From the NCBI RefSeq assembly GCF_000281045.1, contig NW_008246075.1, positions 777,344 to 841,343 on the forward strand: a stretch of 64,000 nucleotides of DNA. Direction: 5' to 3'. How positions within the stretch are numbered: the stretch's first letter is position 1; each line of letters begins with the position of its first letter. The translations under genes were made by a program, and so were the position numbers. The DNA is from Saprolegnia diclina VS20 (lineage: Eukaryota > Oomycota > Saprolegniomycetes > Saprolegniales > Saprolegniaceae). Shown in pieces: positions 11,621 through 22,286 of the stretch. Below the pieces are notes generated by a model that worked only from the letters and a program-made list of their open reading frames with translations, was not told the origin of the DNA and did no database searches.

Positions 11621-12666
11621 ATGCACAGCCGCTTGGGTCTTCGCCTTGCCTCGTCGGTCGTCCGCGCCGCAGGTTTGCCCTGCATATGAGGAAGTCGAGG
11701 CTCATGATGGACACGCTTAGGCCCGCTTGGCACGCAGGCGCAGAAGCGCTCGGTGGCCTTCTCGCATGGCAAAAAGGGCCTCCAGGAACTGCTCCATCGC
11801 AACAAGGAATGGGCAAGCAACGTCAAGAAAGACGACCCGACGTACTTCTCCAAGCTCGCAGACACGCAGACGCCCGAAGTGCTCTGGATCGGTACGCTTC
11901 GCCACGTCGCATGCTCGAGTCTCACGCGCCACGTAGGCTGCTCGGACTCGCGCGTGCCGGCCAACCAGATTTTGGACCTTCCGCCGGGCGAGGTGTTTGT
12001 GCACCGCAACATTGCCAACCAGTTTTGTACGTTGTCATGACGACGCTATACCATGCTCATGCCATCCTTGCCCTAGTGAGCACCGACTTGAACGCGCTTT
12101 CCGTGCTCGAGTACGCCGTGAACGTACTCAAAGTCAAGCACGTCATCGTGTGTACGTTGCCATGCTCTGTTCTTACGTCGACGCAACCTCATTGCTGGCT
12201 TCAGGCGGGCACTACGGCTGCGGCGGTGTCAACGCGGCCTTGTCCCAACAAGAGTTTGGACTCGTTGACAACTGGCTTCGCAGCATCAAGGACATTTACA
12301 GCGACAACACGGCAGTCTTTGAGCGTAACACGCAATGCACGAGCTCGCAAGGTCATATTACCACGTGTAGGCCTCTCGGACGACAAGAAGAAATCCGACT
12401 TGCTCACAGAACTCAACGTGGCCAAGTCGGTCTATAACGTCTGCCACACGCGCATCGTTCAGAACGCCTGGCAGCGAGACCAGGAGCTGCAAGTACATGG
12501 CTGGTGCTACCGGTACACCTGCGTGGAAGCTCATCACCGCAAACATCGATGGTTGCGTAGACTCAAGGACGGTATCATTCGCGATCTGAAGATTTGCATC
12601 TCGGGCGAGGAGCAGGTCGAGGCGATCTACCGCAAGATGATGGAGAAGACGACGCCCGAGCTCTGA
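11621..12666 (+). CDS. Beta-class carbonic anhydrase, probably mitochondrial
   Basis: Interconverts CO2 and bicarbonate using zinc. The zinc ligands are visible: Cys in the motif CSDSR (VLWIG|CSDSRVPANQI) and the His and Cys of HYGCGGV; the CSDSR Asp-Arg dyad is intact. Other family segments are EVFVHRNIANQF, LSVLEYAVNVLKVKHVIV and LVDNWLRSIKDI. The protein opens MHSRLGLRLASSVVRAA, rich in Arg, Ser and Ala without acids, typical of a mitochondrial presequence. There are about seven exons; the first intron is 48 nt (11673-11720). Ends MMEKTTPEL at TGA 12664-12666. The family is widespread in oomycetes. Confidence 0.92.
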
Positions 12667-13367
12667 GCTCTGCGTGGTATCCCGTCTGCGTCAACCTTGT
12701 CCAATAAACCGCATAACATGAAGTTGGCTGATGCAGTCGTCACTTCGCTATACTGTCGACCTGCCAAGTCCATACCCGATACAATGGATGGAGCTACCGT
12801 GTCGTATGCGCCTTGCGTGCGTTGCCACGGATGTCGTCCTGGCCAAGCTCCATGGCCAGCTGCTGCCGCTCACGGCGGAATCTGTGCACCCGCATCTGAT
12901 CGGTGGAACGGTGGGCTGGCGAGGAGCTGCTGCGGCGAGGATGACTAGCCTTGGCCCAGCACCGCATCTACCAGCGACCATGACCATCCTTGCCGTTGTT
13001 CTGCCAATGCTGCAGCGACGACCACGCGGAAGCCGTCAGCGCATGCTGCTGCCGCTCGCCAAGATCGCATCTTCTGCCCATCATTACCATGCGAATAAGA
13101 TATGTGGTGCGTGTGAATAATTCATTTTAAGAGGTAGTGTTCGATTATGCGTTGTGGGGGTTCTGTGCCGGATTTTTATGTCATATTTTAAAATAATACA
13201 CAACGAGCGGCGTATTCTTCTTGAGGCAATTTTTATCGTACTTATAATTTGTATCACACGACATGAAATAAAATACACACGGTTTTTAATGCGTTAGTAT
13301 TTTTTTCAAACGAGTATTTAATTTTTCGGCCCCAAACCAGCCATTCCCAAATTCGCATACGAGCAAG
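12667..13367. other. Intergenic, AT-rich at right
   Basis: The left half has a 129-codon open frame (12731-13120, +) without recognisable features. From about 13120 to 13345 the sequence is markedly AT-rich and directly precedes the RRM gene, so it is probably its promoter. Confidence 0.35.
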
Positions 13368-14913
13368 ATGGACGGCGTAGTGTACGAGCAAGACGACCAC
13401 CACCAGGAGCCCGAGCACCACCACGCCGACCATGGGCATGGCCATGGGCATGGCCACCATGATGGCGGCGACATGGGCGCCCACAAGCAAGCCTCGTACC
13501 ACAACGACGATCAGAGCGGCGGCTACTACGCGGACGCGGGCCACATGGGCGGGTACAACTCGGCGCCGCCGGCCGCGGCCCACCAGTCGACGGGCGCGGG
13601 CAAGATCTTTGTCGGTGGTGTGAGCTGGGAAACCACGGAAGACAACTTGCGTTCGCACTTTGGCAAGTACGGCGCGCTGACGGACGCGGCGCTCATGAAG
13701 GACAAGTACTCTGGCCAGCCGCGTGGCTTTGGCTTTGTGACGTTTGAGGACCCTTCTGGTAGCTATAGAGGCGAGGACGTAGGACGCTGATCGTCGTCGA
13801 TTGTAGTGATTGAGCGTGTACTGAGCGATACGCACACGTTGGACGGGCGCAACGTTGAAGTAAAGCGCGCCGTACCGCGCGACAGCCAAGGCGCGCGGCC
13901 GCAGGGCGGGTCGGCCGGCGGCTATAGGTTCGTCTCGATTAGATGCTCCTTGCTCGTAGTGATCACTGGTAGCGAAAGCTTTGTGCTTGAAAGGAGGCAG
14001 GAGAGTGCAGTAGCATCAAGCACAGGCAGATGTAACGAGGAGTCGATTTCCCCACATCTATGGTCTCTTGTCCACCGCACTCTCTTGCCGCCCTGCGCCA
14101 GCCCACTCGACGAGGTCTGTGAGCGTCCACTGACGTCTTGTGTGCTTGTGTAGCGACCGGTATGCGTCGGGCGGCCGCTCCACCGAGTCGAAGAAGATCT
14201 TTGTCGGTGGGCTGCCTCCGTCCGTCACCAACGACGACTTTCGCACGTACTTCGAAGACTATGGCAAGATCACGGACGCCATCGTCATGATGGACCGCGA
14301 CACGCAGCGGTCGCGCGGCTTTGGCTTTGTGAGCTTTGAAGAAGAAGGCGCGGTCGCCGAAGTCATCTCCAAGTCGCACGAGCTCCATGGCAAGGTCGTC
14401 GAGATCAAGCGCGCCGAGCCCAAGGGCGAGATGCGCGGCGGTCGCGGCGGCTACGACTCTGGCTACGGCGGCCGTGGCCGCGGCGGCTATGGTGGTCGTG
14501 GCGGCTACGGCGGTCGCGGCGGCGGTCGCGGTGGTGGCTACGGCGGTGGCTACGGCGGCGGTGGCGGCTACGGCGCTGCGGGCTACGGCGGCGGTTACGG
14601 TGCGGCGGGCTATGGCGGCGGCGGCTACGGCGGTGCTGCGGCTGCGGCGGGCTACGGTGGCTATGGTGGCTACGGCGGCTACGGTGGCTACGGCGCCGGC
14701 GGCTACGGCGGCTATGGTGCTGGCGGCTACGGCGGTTACCCGCCATACGATCCGTCGGGCGCACCGCCGGAGGGCGGCGATGCCGGCGGCGCCGAGGGTC
14801 AGCCGAGCTACGACGACCCGACCGGTGGGTACCCGCCGTCCGGCGGCTACGGCAGCTACCAACGTCAAGGCCAGCAAGGCGGCGGCAAGTCGGACCGCTA
14901 TCGCCCTTACTAA
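13368..14913 (+). CDS. Glycine-rich two-RRM RNA-binding protein (hnRNP A/B type)
   Basis: Binds RNA in the nucleus or cytoplasm. After a His-rich N-terminus (GHGHGHGHHDGG), RRM1 has RNP2 KIFVGGVSW and RNP1 RGFGFVTF, and RRM2 has KIFVGGLP and RGFGFVSF. The C-terminal third is an array of GGYGG/GYGGRGG repeats with RGG motifs, then ends SDRYRPY. There are three exons: one intron breaks RRM1 after FEDPS, the second (about 225 nt, unusually long here) follows GGSAGGY. The architecture matches hnRNP A/B, DAZAP1 and Musashi-type proteins. The stop at 14911-14913 is 51 bp from the convergent Kdo transferase stop. Confidence 0.9.
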
Positions 14914-14964
14914 ACATGGACGCGGTTTTGCCCCCTTTTGTGCATTGTAATACTAACAAAACAA

Positions 14965-16828
14965 CTACAACGACTGCCCACGCGCACTCGTTTGTGTGAT
15001 ACGCTCCAGAAACGGGGCAAGCGCGGCCCAGAGCGCGTCTTGGACTGGCGCCGTCGCATCCGCTGACGTGCAGCGCGACGGCGTTGGCGTCGACAGCAAG
15101 CGCGTCACATGCGATGCCAACGAAGCCTCGTCGACGCAGTGAATGGGAGCGGCAATCGTCGCCAGCGTCGCGAGCACCGACGTGCAGTTGTCCATATGCG
15201 GGCCGTGCAGCACCGCGCACCTAATCTCACTACTGAGCCATAAGGGCAATAAGAAATCAGCGCACCCCGAGCGCAATGGCTCGAGCACGTTGTGGCCGCC
15301 GACGTCGACGAGCGATCCTACGCCAAGCGTCGGCTTCGAACGGGTATAGTACGTCGTACCACCGACAAAGGCGATGGGCGACACGTCAAAGTACAGCTGC
15401 GTTTCGCCCTAACCGAGTCTCAGTCCTATCACCTCGCCTTCCGTGTAAGGGTCGTACGATGACGTCGACAATAAAGACATCGGTGTCGGGCTTGGGAGTG
15501 CTGTCGGTGGCGCGCCGCTGGGTTCGCAGCGGCGTGGTCTAGCGCCAGACAATGAGCGACCTAGTTGTCGAGCTCGGTCTACCGTGTGGATGCCATCTTG
15601 AATCGCGTCGCAGCGGTGCGGATGCCGAGGAATGAGCAGGAGCAACGCGCCGGGATGCGCTCGCCGAATCTCCATGTGCGCGCGTACGCAAATGGCTTCT
15701 TCGCCGTCGTGCGTGCTCACGGCGACCCAGACGCAGCGACCTTGAAGCGCGTCCTCGAGACGTGCGCGTGCAGCTGCGTTGACTGCTTGCTTGGCCGAGA
15801 CTAGTCCGTAGGTTTGCAGCGAGACACGAGCCATCGTCAAGGACGTACGGAATTTCAAGTCGCCCACGTACTTGGCCGACGTGACGCCAAGGGCCTGGAA
15901 CCGGTAGAGGTCCTACGACGTCGACTCTGAGCTCGTCAGCCGTATCGCAGTGCAACCTCGGGGCTTTGGCACAGCGTGAGTGATGCGAACGGGGCGAGCA
16001 GGTGCTGCGCCAGCCGCCGCCCAAGCCACGAGTTCCATCGACCGAACGACGTGGCCGACATGCGCCCGTTGACCAAGCCCATGGGCATCTAGTACATTGC
16101 CTTGGAGGTGCGCATGGAAGACGTGAAGTACCTTGCGCTTGGCGGCCTCGAGGATCATATTGGGCCACAACTCCGACTCGACCCAAATCGCCGCGCTACG
16201 TCCCGCTGTTGACATCCGACGGAGCGCAGTAGTACGTACGTTGGCTGCCACGTCGAGAGAAAGGCTTGGACAAACGGAAGGTGGTCCAGCGGCGCAAAGA
16301 TGCAATGCGCATGCGGGTTCTACATGCTGGCTTCAAGCGCAGGCCACAGGATGAGAGAGCTACCGCACGAAGCCGCTCCTGAAGCAGCGCACGCGCGCTG
16401 GGCGTCGTCGTCGTCAAGAGCACGTCGAGGCGCTGTGTACCCGACGCCGTCCGTGCGCCATGCATGTGCGTCAGCGCGTGAATGAGCGGGAGCGCGCTCA
16501 AGCACTCGCCGACGGACGCCCCATGAATCCAAACAAGCCCGGAGCCGGTTGACGGAAACACGTCTAGCATGCTTCTTTCGTGCATGGCTCGCACAAATGG
16601 CGGCGTACCTGCGGTCGTTGTTGTCACGCCAAAGCGCTCGTTGGTCGCAGCCAGCGGGACGCGGCGGCGCAGGTCCTTGGACGCCACGAGCCACTGGACG
16701 AACGGTCGGCAGACGTGCCATAGCGCACGGTAGACCTTGACCTCGAGGATTTCCTACGCGGCGACGTGAGCCATGCGCGCAGCTCGCTGCACCGACCGCC
16801 ATGCCACCGAAATACGTAATAGTGGCAT
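14965..16828 (-). CDS. KDTA: Kdo transferase (WaaA/KdtA family), eukaryotic
   Basis: Transfers 3-deoxy-D-manno-octulosonic acid (Kdo) from CMP-Kdo; in bacteria onto lipid A, in plants a mitochondrial homologue exists whose acceptor is debated. Family motifs in order: VYRALWHV near the N-terminus, WIHGASVGECLSALPLI (the Glu of the GE pair is the catalytic base), WVESELWPNMI, KYVGDLKF, a VSTHDGEE motif, LLLIPRHPHR, then PIAFVGGT and the nucleotide-sugar site GGHNVLEP. Start: ATG 16828 gives MPLLRIS, then a 54-nt intron (16754-16807), then EILEVKVYRALW in frame. Seven or so exons prove it is a resident eukaryotic gene, not contamination. The symbol follows the plant name. Confidence 0.85.
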
Positions 16829-17360
16829 CTGCCATATTTAACAGCGCGCTCGTTCCGGAAGGCCATGGCGACGCTACGCGTGACAGCGAGCCAGACGGTG
16901 TCACAACGCATGCACGCACATCACGTTAACGCTGCTACCGCTTGACGTTCCGGCCTGCGTTGGTGGCAGGGCGACGACGGTCCAGTTGGACGCACCACAG
17001 TACAGCCGGTGCCGAACCTGACATTGCACGGCGAATGATAAACATCATTCACGAACAAGGTGTCGAGCTGGAGCACAGCCCTGTCGTTACGCTCATGGCC
17101 TGAGCTCGCGCCGGTGCACGCGTGGGACGCAGTGTGTGGCATGAGTGCGTGGTACTTCTCGGCAGTCTTATTTTCGGCACAAGATACGCGCGATGCGATT
17201 GGCTAGATCGTAGCGAATCAGGAACGGCGAAAATTCGAAAGATCGCAGCTGCCGCATCAGATAGGAGATCGAAGGCCTTATATTACGGGGGTATTGCCAG
17301 TGGGATGCATCATTGTCGTCTCTTCCCACGCATGGCATCATCGTGTGCGAGGGGCGGGAG
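16829..17360. other. Intergenic, no supported gene
   Basis: Upstream region of the Kdo transferase and downstream of the double-SET gene. It contains no frame with family signals. A repeat or RNA gene is not evident. Confidence 0.35.
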
Positions 17361-18636
17361 CTACGGGATGCCGACGAACGGCGGGTTCTCGATGAGGTGC
17401 TTGACGAACGGCGCAAAGTACGGGCCGAGGCGGCTCTGCAACTCGGGTAGCTGCCAGTCGAGCGTCGTGATTTCGCGACGGCAGTTGGCGCTGCCGCAAT
17501 TGCACATAAAGTTGTCGCTTGGCTCGTCGTTGCACCCATCGTTGACCTACGCGAGGATGACGCACTGTGGCGACGACGACACAATGGCTACCATGCAGTA
17601 GTCGATCGTGATCTCGTCGCCCGGGTACACGTCGCGGATGGCAATGACCGTGACCGAGTCCTGCATGCCGCAAGTCGGGTCGCACGAGTGGTTGATGTAG
17701 TCGCTCGTCTCGATCTTGTCGCCGGTTTCCTACCACATCCCGTCATGCGATGCAGATGCGTTGGTCGCCGAGGTACCTTCCACGCCGGGATTTGCCACAA
17801 GTCCTTGTGCACTTGGAGTGACATCTCAAAGTCCCGCGCCGTCATTGCGCCCGACTCGAGAAACTGGTCCTTGTGAATGACCTTCCCGGAGAAGACGAGG
17901 ACGATCTCGCCGGCTTGGATCTTGCAATCGGCGTCTTCGCGGCAAAAGAGCCCCAGCGACGATTTGCTCTTGTGGCGCAGCTCCATGCGCGAGTCGTACC
18001 AACTATTGGAAGGTTGTATTACGCATCTCATGCTAGTGGCTACGCAGCAGGGTCGTCGAGCGCATACCTGTTTTCTGCGTGCTTCTTCATGATGAAATCG
18101 GTCACGTGGCCGTAGTTGGCCTTGATGAACGCCCGGCTTCGCCAATCGTCAAACTTGAGCGTGCCTCTGCACTTGTCGCTGCCGCACTGGCACGTCATGC
18201 CCGCATGAAGCGACGACTACATGCGATACATATAAGTCCATGACATCATGCGACAATGGCGTACCTCGGTTTCCGTGCACGCATAGTCGTAGCAGAGCTG
18301 CTCGCCCATCTTGACGGGTCGCCGCGTCACGATTTGGCCATCGCCTTCAAACCAGCAGTTGGGATCGCATGCGTGGTTGAAATACCACGTCGGGTCGCGT
18401 TCGGGCGCGAGCGTCGTTGCGAACGCGTCATCGCCGACCATGTACGAGAAGTTGACAAGCTTCTCTCGGTCGGCGTGCGCCATGATCTCGTGGCGCGTCC
18501 ACGTTTCGAGCGGCTCGGTGGCCTTGTCCCACGTCCAGACCGGCGTGTTGGCCGGGAGGTCGGCGGTCGCAAAGAGGCCCTTGCAGGCGAAGCCATAGAA
18601 CTGGAAGGCGCGGAGCTCAACGGTCTCGGGCAGCAT
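17361..18636 (-). CDS. Tandem double-SET-domain protein
   Basis: Putative protein lysine methyltransferase with two complete-looking SET modules. Module 1 has a FNHACDPNCWF motif, the CYDYAC tyrosine motif and a post-SET CQCGSDKCRG. Module 2 starts KSSLGLFC, has YINHSCDPTCG, ITIDYC and a post-SET CNCGSANCRR. NHxCDPxC and the following Asp-Tyr are the cofactor-binding and catalytic signatures of SET enzymes. Five or so exons. The start is taken as the first in-frame ATG at 18636 (MLPETVELRAF); an upstream exon is possible. Ends NPPFVGIP at TAG 17361-17363. Substrate cannot be told; such short SET proteins can modify non-histone targets. Confidence 0.82.
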
Positions 18637-20060
18637 TTGCGGCGGGATGGCAAAATCAAATGTGAGCACCAAGATACATCGGTGGTCGCGCTACACTCGA
18701 TTCCAGTATCGGGCTGGCCCCGGCCACAACTTCAACGTCGTTTTGGACCTCAGATCTTAGAGGATATCACGGTCCGCCTGTATACCATACAAGCGCCGAA
18801 TCCCACCGCGAAACGTATCCGAAGGGCCGACATGGGCGCTTTGTATGCAGCGCCCTTCAGAAAAGTTGCCGGGAGGATCCCGGATCTTGAAGTGCGCAAT
18901 ATACGAATATCGAAAGCGCGCTGCAAGGGATGAGGAAGCACGACGCCCGTGCACGCTTCGATTCCACATCGATGCACTCGCATCTCGCCGCCGCCCCGAG
19001 AGACTGCGAGGAAGAACGTTAATCCTTCTTCTTCGACTTCCTTTTCCTCGCCCATGTCCGAGGACTGGGCTTCGATACCAGCTCGCGTCAATGTATATTG
19101 CGAAATCGAACAAACCTGCGGTTGTTCACATCTCAAGCCGACGAACCACTTGGTTTGCGCGCGCTTTCTGCAGCAGACGCTGGCGTTACAGCAGCGGTCC
19201 ACAGCCCTGACGTTACGTGGATTTTAGTTGCTCAAGGGACTCGTCTTAGTCGTCTTAGTCGTCGTTCTTGGCGTCCTTTGTCGATCGGCCGTACTATCAG
19301 CAGGATGAATGGGTGTTTGCCTGCGCCGATCGGAGCGTTCTCGCCATTTCGCGAGATGCGCGTTGACTGGCTCGCGCTCCAGATGGCCATCGCTTCTTCA
19401 AGTGCATGCGCAGCGCGTCGGCTGCCATTTAACGCGATTGCCGTTGAGTTTAAACGCGTCCTTGACCACGTCGAAATTTCACACCCCGCGCCAAAAAAGA
19501 CATGGGAAAGACAGCGCCGTGGCAAGCCGTCCCGAGCTTGGTTGCTGGTCCAATAATCCCAGTATTACACGAGCTGGACCACGCTGTGTGTTCGTCGTCG
19601 CTGGCTCTCTGAGTCCGAGGAAGCGCCCGGTTGTCACGACGGGAGCGTGACCACGCGTCCGCTCAAGGTCCACACAGTACTACGAGCAAGCAGTCCATCT
19701 TGATGCGTGTAGGGTCCATGAATGTCGGGCCATGTAAAAGCGTTGAGAAGGCTTCTACACTCGAGGGCCAATGGCGGTGCGTGTGTATCAAGCGCGGTAG
19801 GTACACGCAGGTACACGGACGCAGCCTCTACAACGCGGAAAAACGCGGTGCGTTTAACGCACGTTTTATGCACGTGGCGGAATTGCCCGGAAAAGGACCT
19901 TGGATTGGTAATGGGCGCAAATAATTTCACGGCCCATACAAATGGAAAGCTAATATAATAGGTGGCACTGTAGCTCTTGCGTTGGCCAATCAGAAGCGAG
20001 GTGGTCCATTGCAAATCCCGGAGGGTTTTTTGGCCATTTCAACAGAACCGACTCGTGAGC
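18637..20060. other. Intergenic, no supported gene
   Basis: A 1.4-kb stretch with several open frames on both strands, none with recognisable motifs or a consistent splice pattern. A minor direct repeat, GTCTTAGTCGTC, lies near 19240-19262. Near the right end TTGGCCAATCAG (19981-19992) is a CCAAT box, and TCCATTGCAAATCCC follows about 45 bp before the PX gene start, a plausible core promoter. Confidence 0.35.
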
Positions 20061-21929
20061 ATGAGTACCGAGGAGGCGAAGGGCCTCGTCGTCGCCATCA
20101 CGCACGTCGACTACACGCCTGCCGACCGGACGCAGTACGTCATCCGCGTCACGGACCACCAGATTCACGGCGTCGAGATGACCGTGCGCCGGCCCTACCA
20201 CGAGTTCCGCGAGCTCCGCGCTAAGATCTTGGCCATCATGAAGCCGTTGGCGATGGACTCGGCGAACGGCCGGTTCCTCGCCGCGATCGAAGCGCTCTCG
20301 TTCCCGTCCAAGCGCCTCTTTGGCTCGCGCACCGAGTCGGTCGTCAAGACGCGCGCCGAGGCGCTCGACAAGTGGCTCACCAAGGTCTTGCTCTGCACGC
20401 ACGAGTACCGAAAGGCGCAGAAGCGCAAGTCGACCCACGACTCGTCCTTCAACACGCAGGGCAGCGTGCTGGTGCTGGACGCGCTCAAGGAGTTTCTGAC
20501 GACCGACATTGAAGAGATCAACCGCGTGCCCGTGCCGATGGCGACAAGCGATGAGCCCAAGGTCGTGCCAATGCCCAAGCGGCACTCGATGCCGATGATG
20601 ACTCAGCGCGGTGGCAGCTCGAGCATCAACGACGAGAACGAGCGCCACACGGACAACCTCCCGGGCTACGCGCCAACGCTCTCGCCGCGGTCCCAGTGGA
20701 CCAAAGAAAAGTCCAACTCGGCCTCGTCCGTGGCCACGACGCGCCACGAGTCGTCGTCATCACTCGCCTCCAACTCGTCGCTCTCGTCATCGCTGCCGCC
20801 GCGTTCGATTCTCAAGTCGAACGAGCGTCCCGTGTCGAGCCGGCAAACCCGCGCCAAAACGCGGTTCGAGGACGCGCCCGAGCCGACGCCAACCAAGTCG
20901 AGCAACCGTCCCCGCAGCAGCAACCGGGTACGCACTCTAGCATTCTACTGCTCAAAAGGCTCATGCTGTCGGTTCTAGTCGAGCTTGTCTCGGTCGCGGG
21001 ACGTCAACTCGTCGTTTCTGAAAGATGCGCGGTATGCGTCAACAAAGCCGGTCGTCCTCAAGCGCGTCCCGTCCGGCAACGAAGCGCAGATCGTCGGCAA
21101 CGCCGAGACAGAGCTTCAGTCGCTTGGCCTCACGCGCGACTGCGCGCTCATGCTCCTCCGGTACCTCGACAAGTTTCTAGCCAAGGCAATGATCCGCCAG
21201 CCGGGGTGCTACCGTATCACGCCCGACAACTGGCTCGCGATTGACGCGGAGCGGCTCTGCCTCGAGCTCGAAGAGGCGTTCTTTGATCCGTCCGAGATGA
21301 CGCGTGTGCTCTTGGACGACGCGACGCACGAGTGGCGCATTCCGCCCAAGCTCGAGGGCTACATCCAGTTCAAGTGGACAATGGACAACCACAAGAAAGC
21401 GTCCGAAGACTCGGACGACTCGGACGACTCGGAAGTCGAGATCGTCTCGTTCCGGGGCAAGAAGAAGTCGCGCTTCTCCGAGCACGAGATTGACGAGATC
21501 GAGGCCATGATGAGCAACGGCAATGCGAGCCGTGAGCAAATGAAGCAGCTCCGTCGGCAGCTCCACGAAGAAAACTGGGAGCGCTACAGCCGCCCGGGCG
21601 AGAGCGCGGCGCGCGGCAATGCCCTCTCGGACGACGACGCGTCGGACGACGAAGACGTGGTGACGATCTCCAAAGCGCTGCCCGGGTCGGTCTCGGTCTC
21701 GGCGGCGGCCGCAGCGTTTGAAGACAGCGACAGCGACAGCGACAGTGGGCCGCAGCGTTTGAAGACAGCGACAGCGACAGCGACATTGGTGAGAACGAAG
21801 ATTTTGAAAGCTTCATCCAGCGCAAGAGCCAGAAGCTCACCGGCCGACTGCAAGGGCTCGTGTGAGCGTCGCGTCGACGTATGTGGTGTTTGGCTCGTGA
21901 GTGAAGACGCACTTATTTATGTGTACTAG
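20061..21929 (+). CDS. PX-domain protein with frameshifted C-terminus
   Basis: PX domains bind phosphoinositides on endosomes. Residues about 8-155 fit: LVVAITHVDYT, YVIRVTDHQIHG, VRRPYHEFRELRAK, SFPSKRLFG and a final ALKEFL helix. A Ser-rich linker follows. After one intron (about 20930-20978) comes an unassigned conserved-looking region (LQSLGLTRDCALMLLRYLDKF .. ATHEWRIPP), then acidic Ser/Asp runs. At 21711-21792 a 41-bp unit is duplicated. This shifts the frame: the first-copy frame would end GENEDFESFIQ..RLQGLV at TGA 21863-21865, but as written translation runs in another frame to TAG 21927-21929. Start ATG 20061. The odd tail may be an assembly error, an allele, or a real change. Confidence 0.8.
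21711..21792 (+). repeat. 41-bp tandem duplication inside the PX gene
   Basis: The unit beginning GCAGCGTTTGAAGACAGCGA starts at 21711 and again at 21752. The period of 41 is not a multiple of three, so the second copy changes reading frame. The second copy joins to the sequence that keeps the original protein frame. Confidence 0.8.
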
Positions 21930-22286
21930 CAACCTCTTTCTCCTCTACTTTGTCTGCTCGTGGCTGTACCTAGCTTTAGCACAGAGCTGCACCAAGCTCA
22001 CCGAGCAGACAAAACAGTGGCGAGGGTGCATACAAAGGGATCCTGCCAGTCGACGACGAACTCGGCTGCCCTCGACGTGCCACGCCGGCTGGTGCTCAAA
22101 GTGCAAGTTGGTCGTTATGAGATCACGTCACATGGCTTGGCCGGGGCTCCATGTGGTGATGATGCAGCAGGACTCTTCAGCAACCGACGGGTCTGGACAG
22201 CAACGTCTACGCCAAGCGCCACCTCGGTCCTGCCTGCAGGATCGGAGCTAGATGGGAAAGGAATAAATTAATATATACACGGGTCG
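21930..22286. other. Convergent intergenic spacer
   Basis: Lies between the PX gene and the membrane-protein gene on the opposite strand. Nothing recognisable in it. Confidence 0.35.

Noticed and set aside
12731-13120. 129-codon + strand ORF after carbonic anhydrase
   Set aside because: Ala/Leu/Pro-rich with no motif, splice pattern or promoter; not distinguishable from chance in GC-rich DNA.
19232-19525. Minus-strand ORF ending in basic RRLRRLRR residues
   Set aside because: The tail reads a GTCTTAGTCGTC repeat; no start or family evidence.
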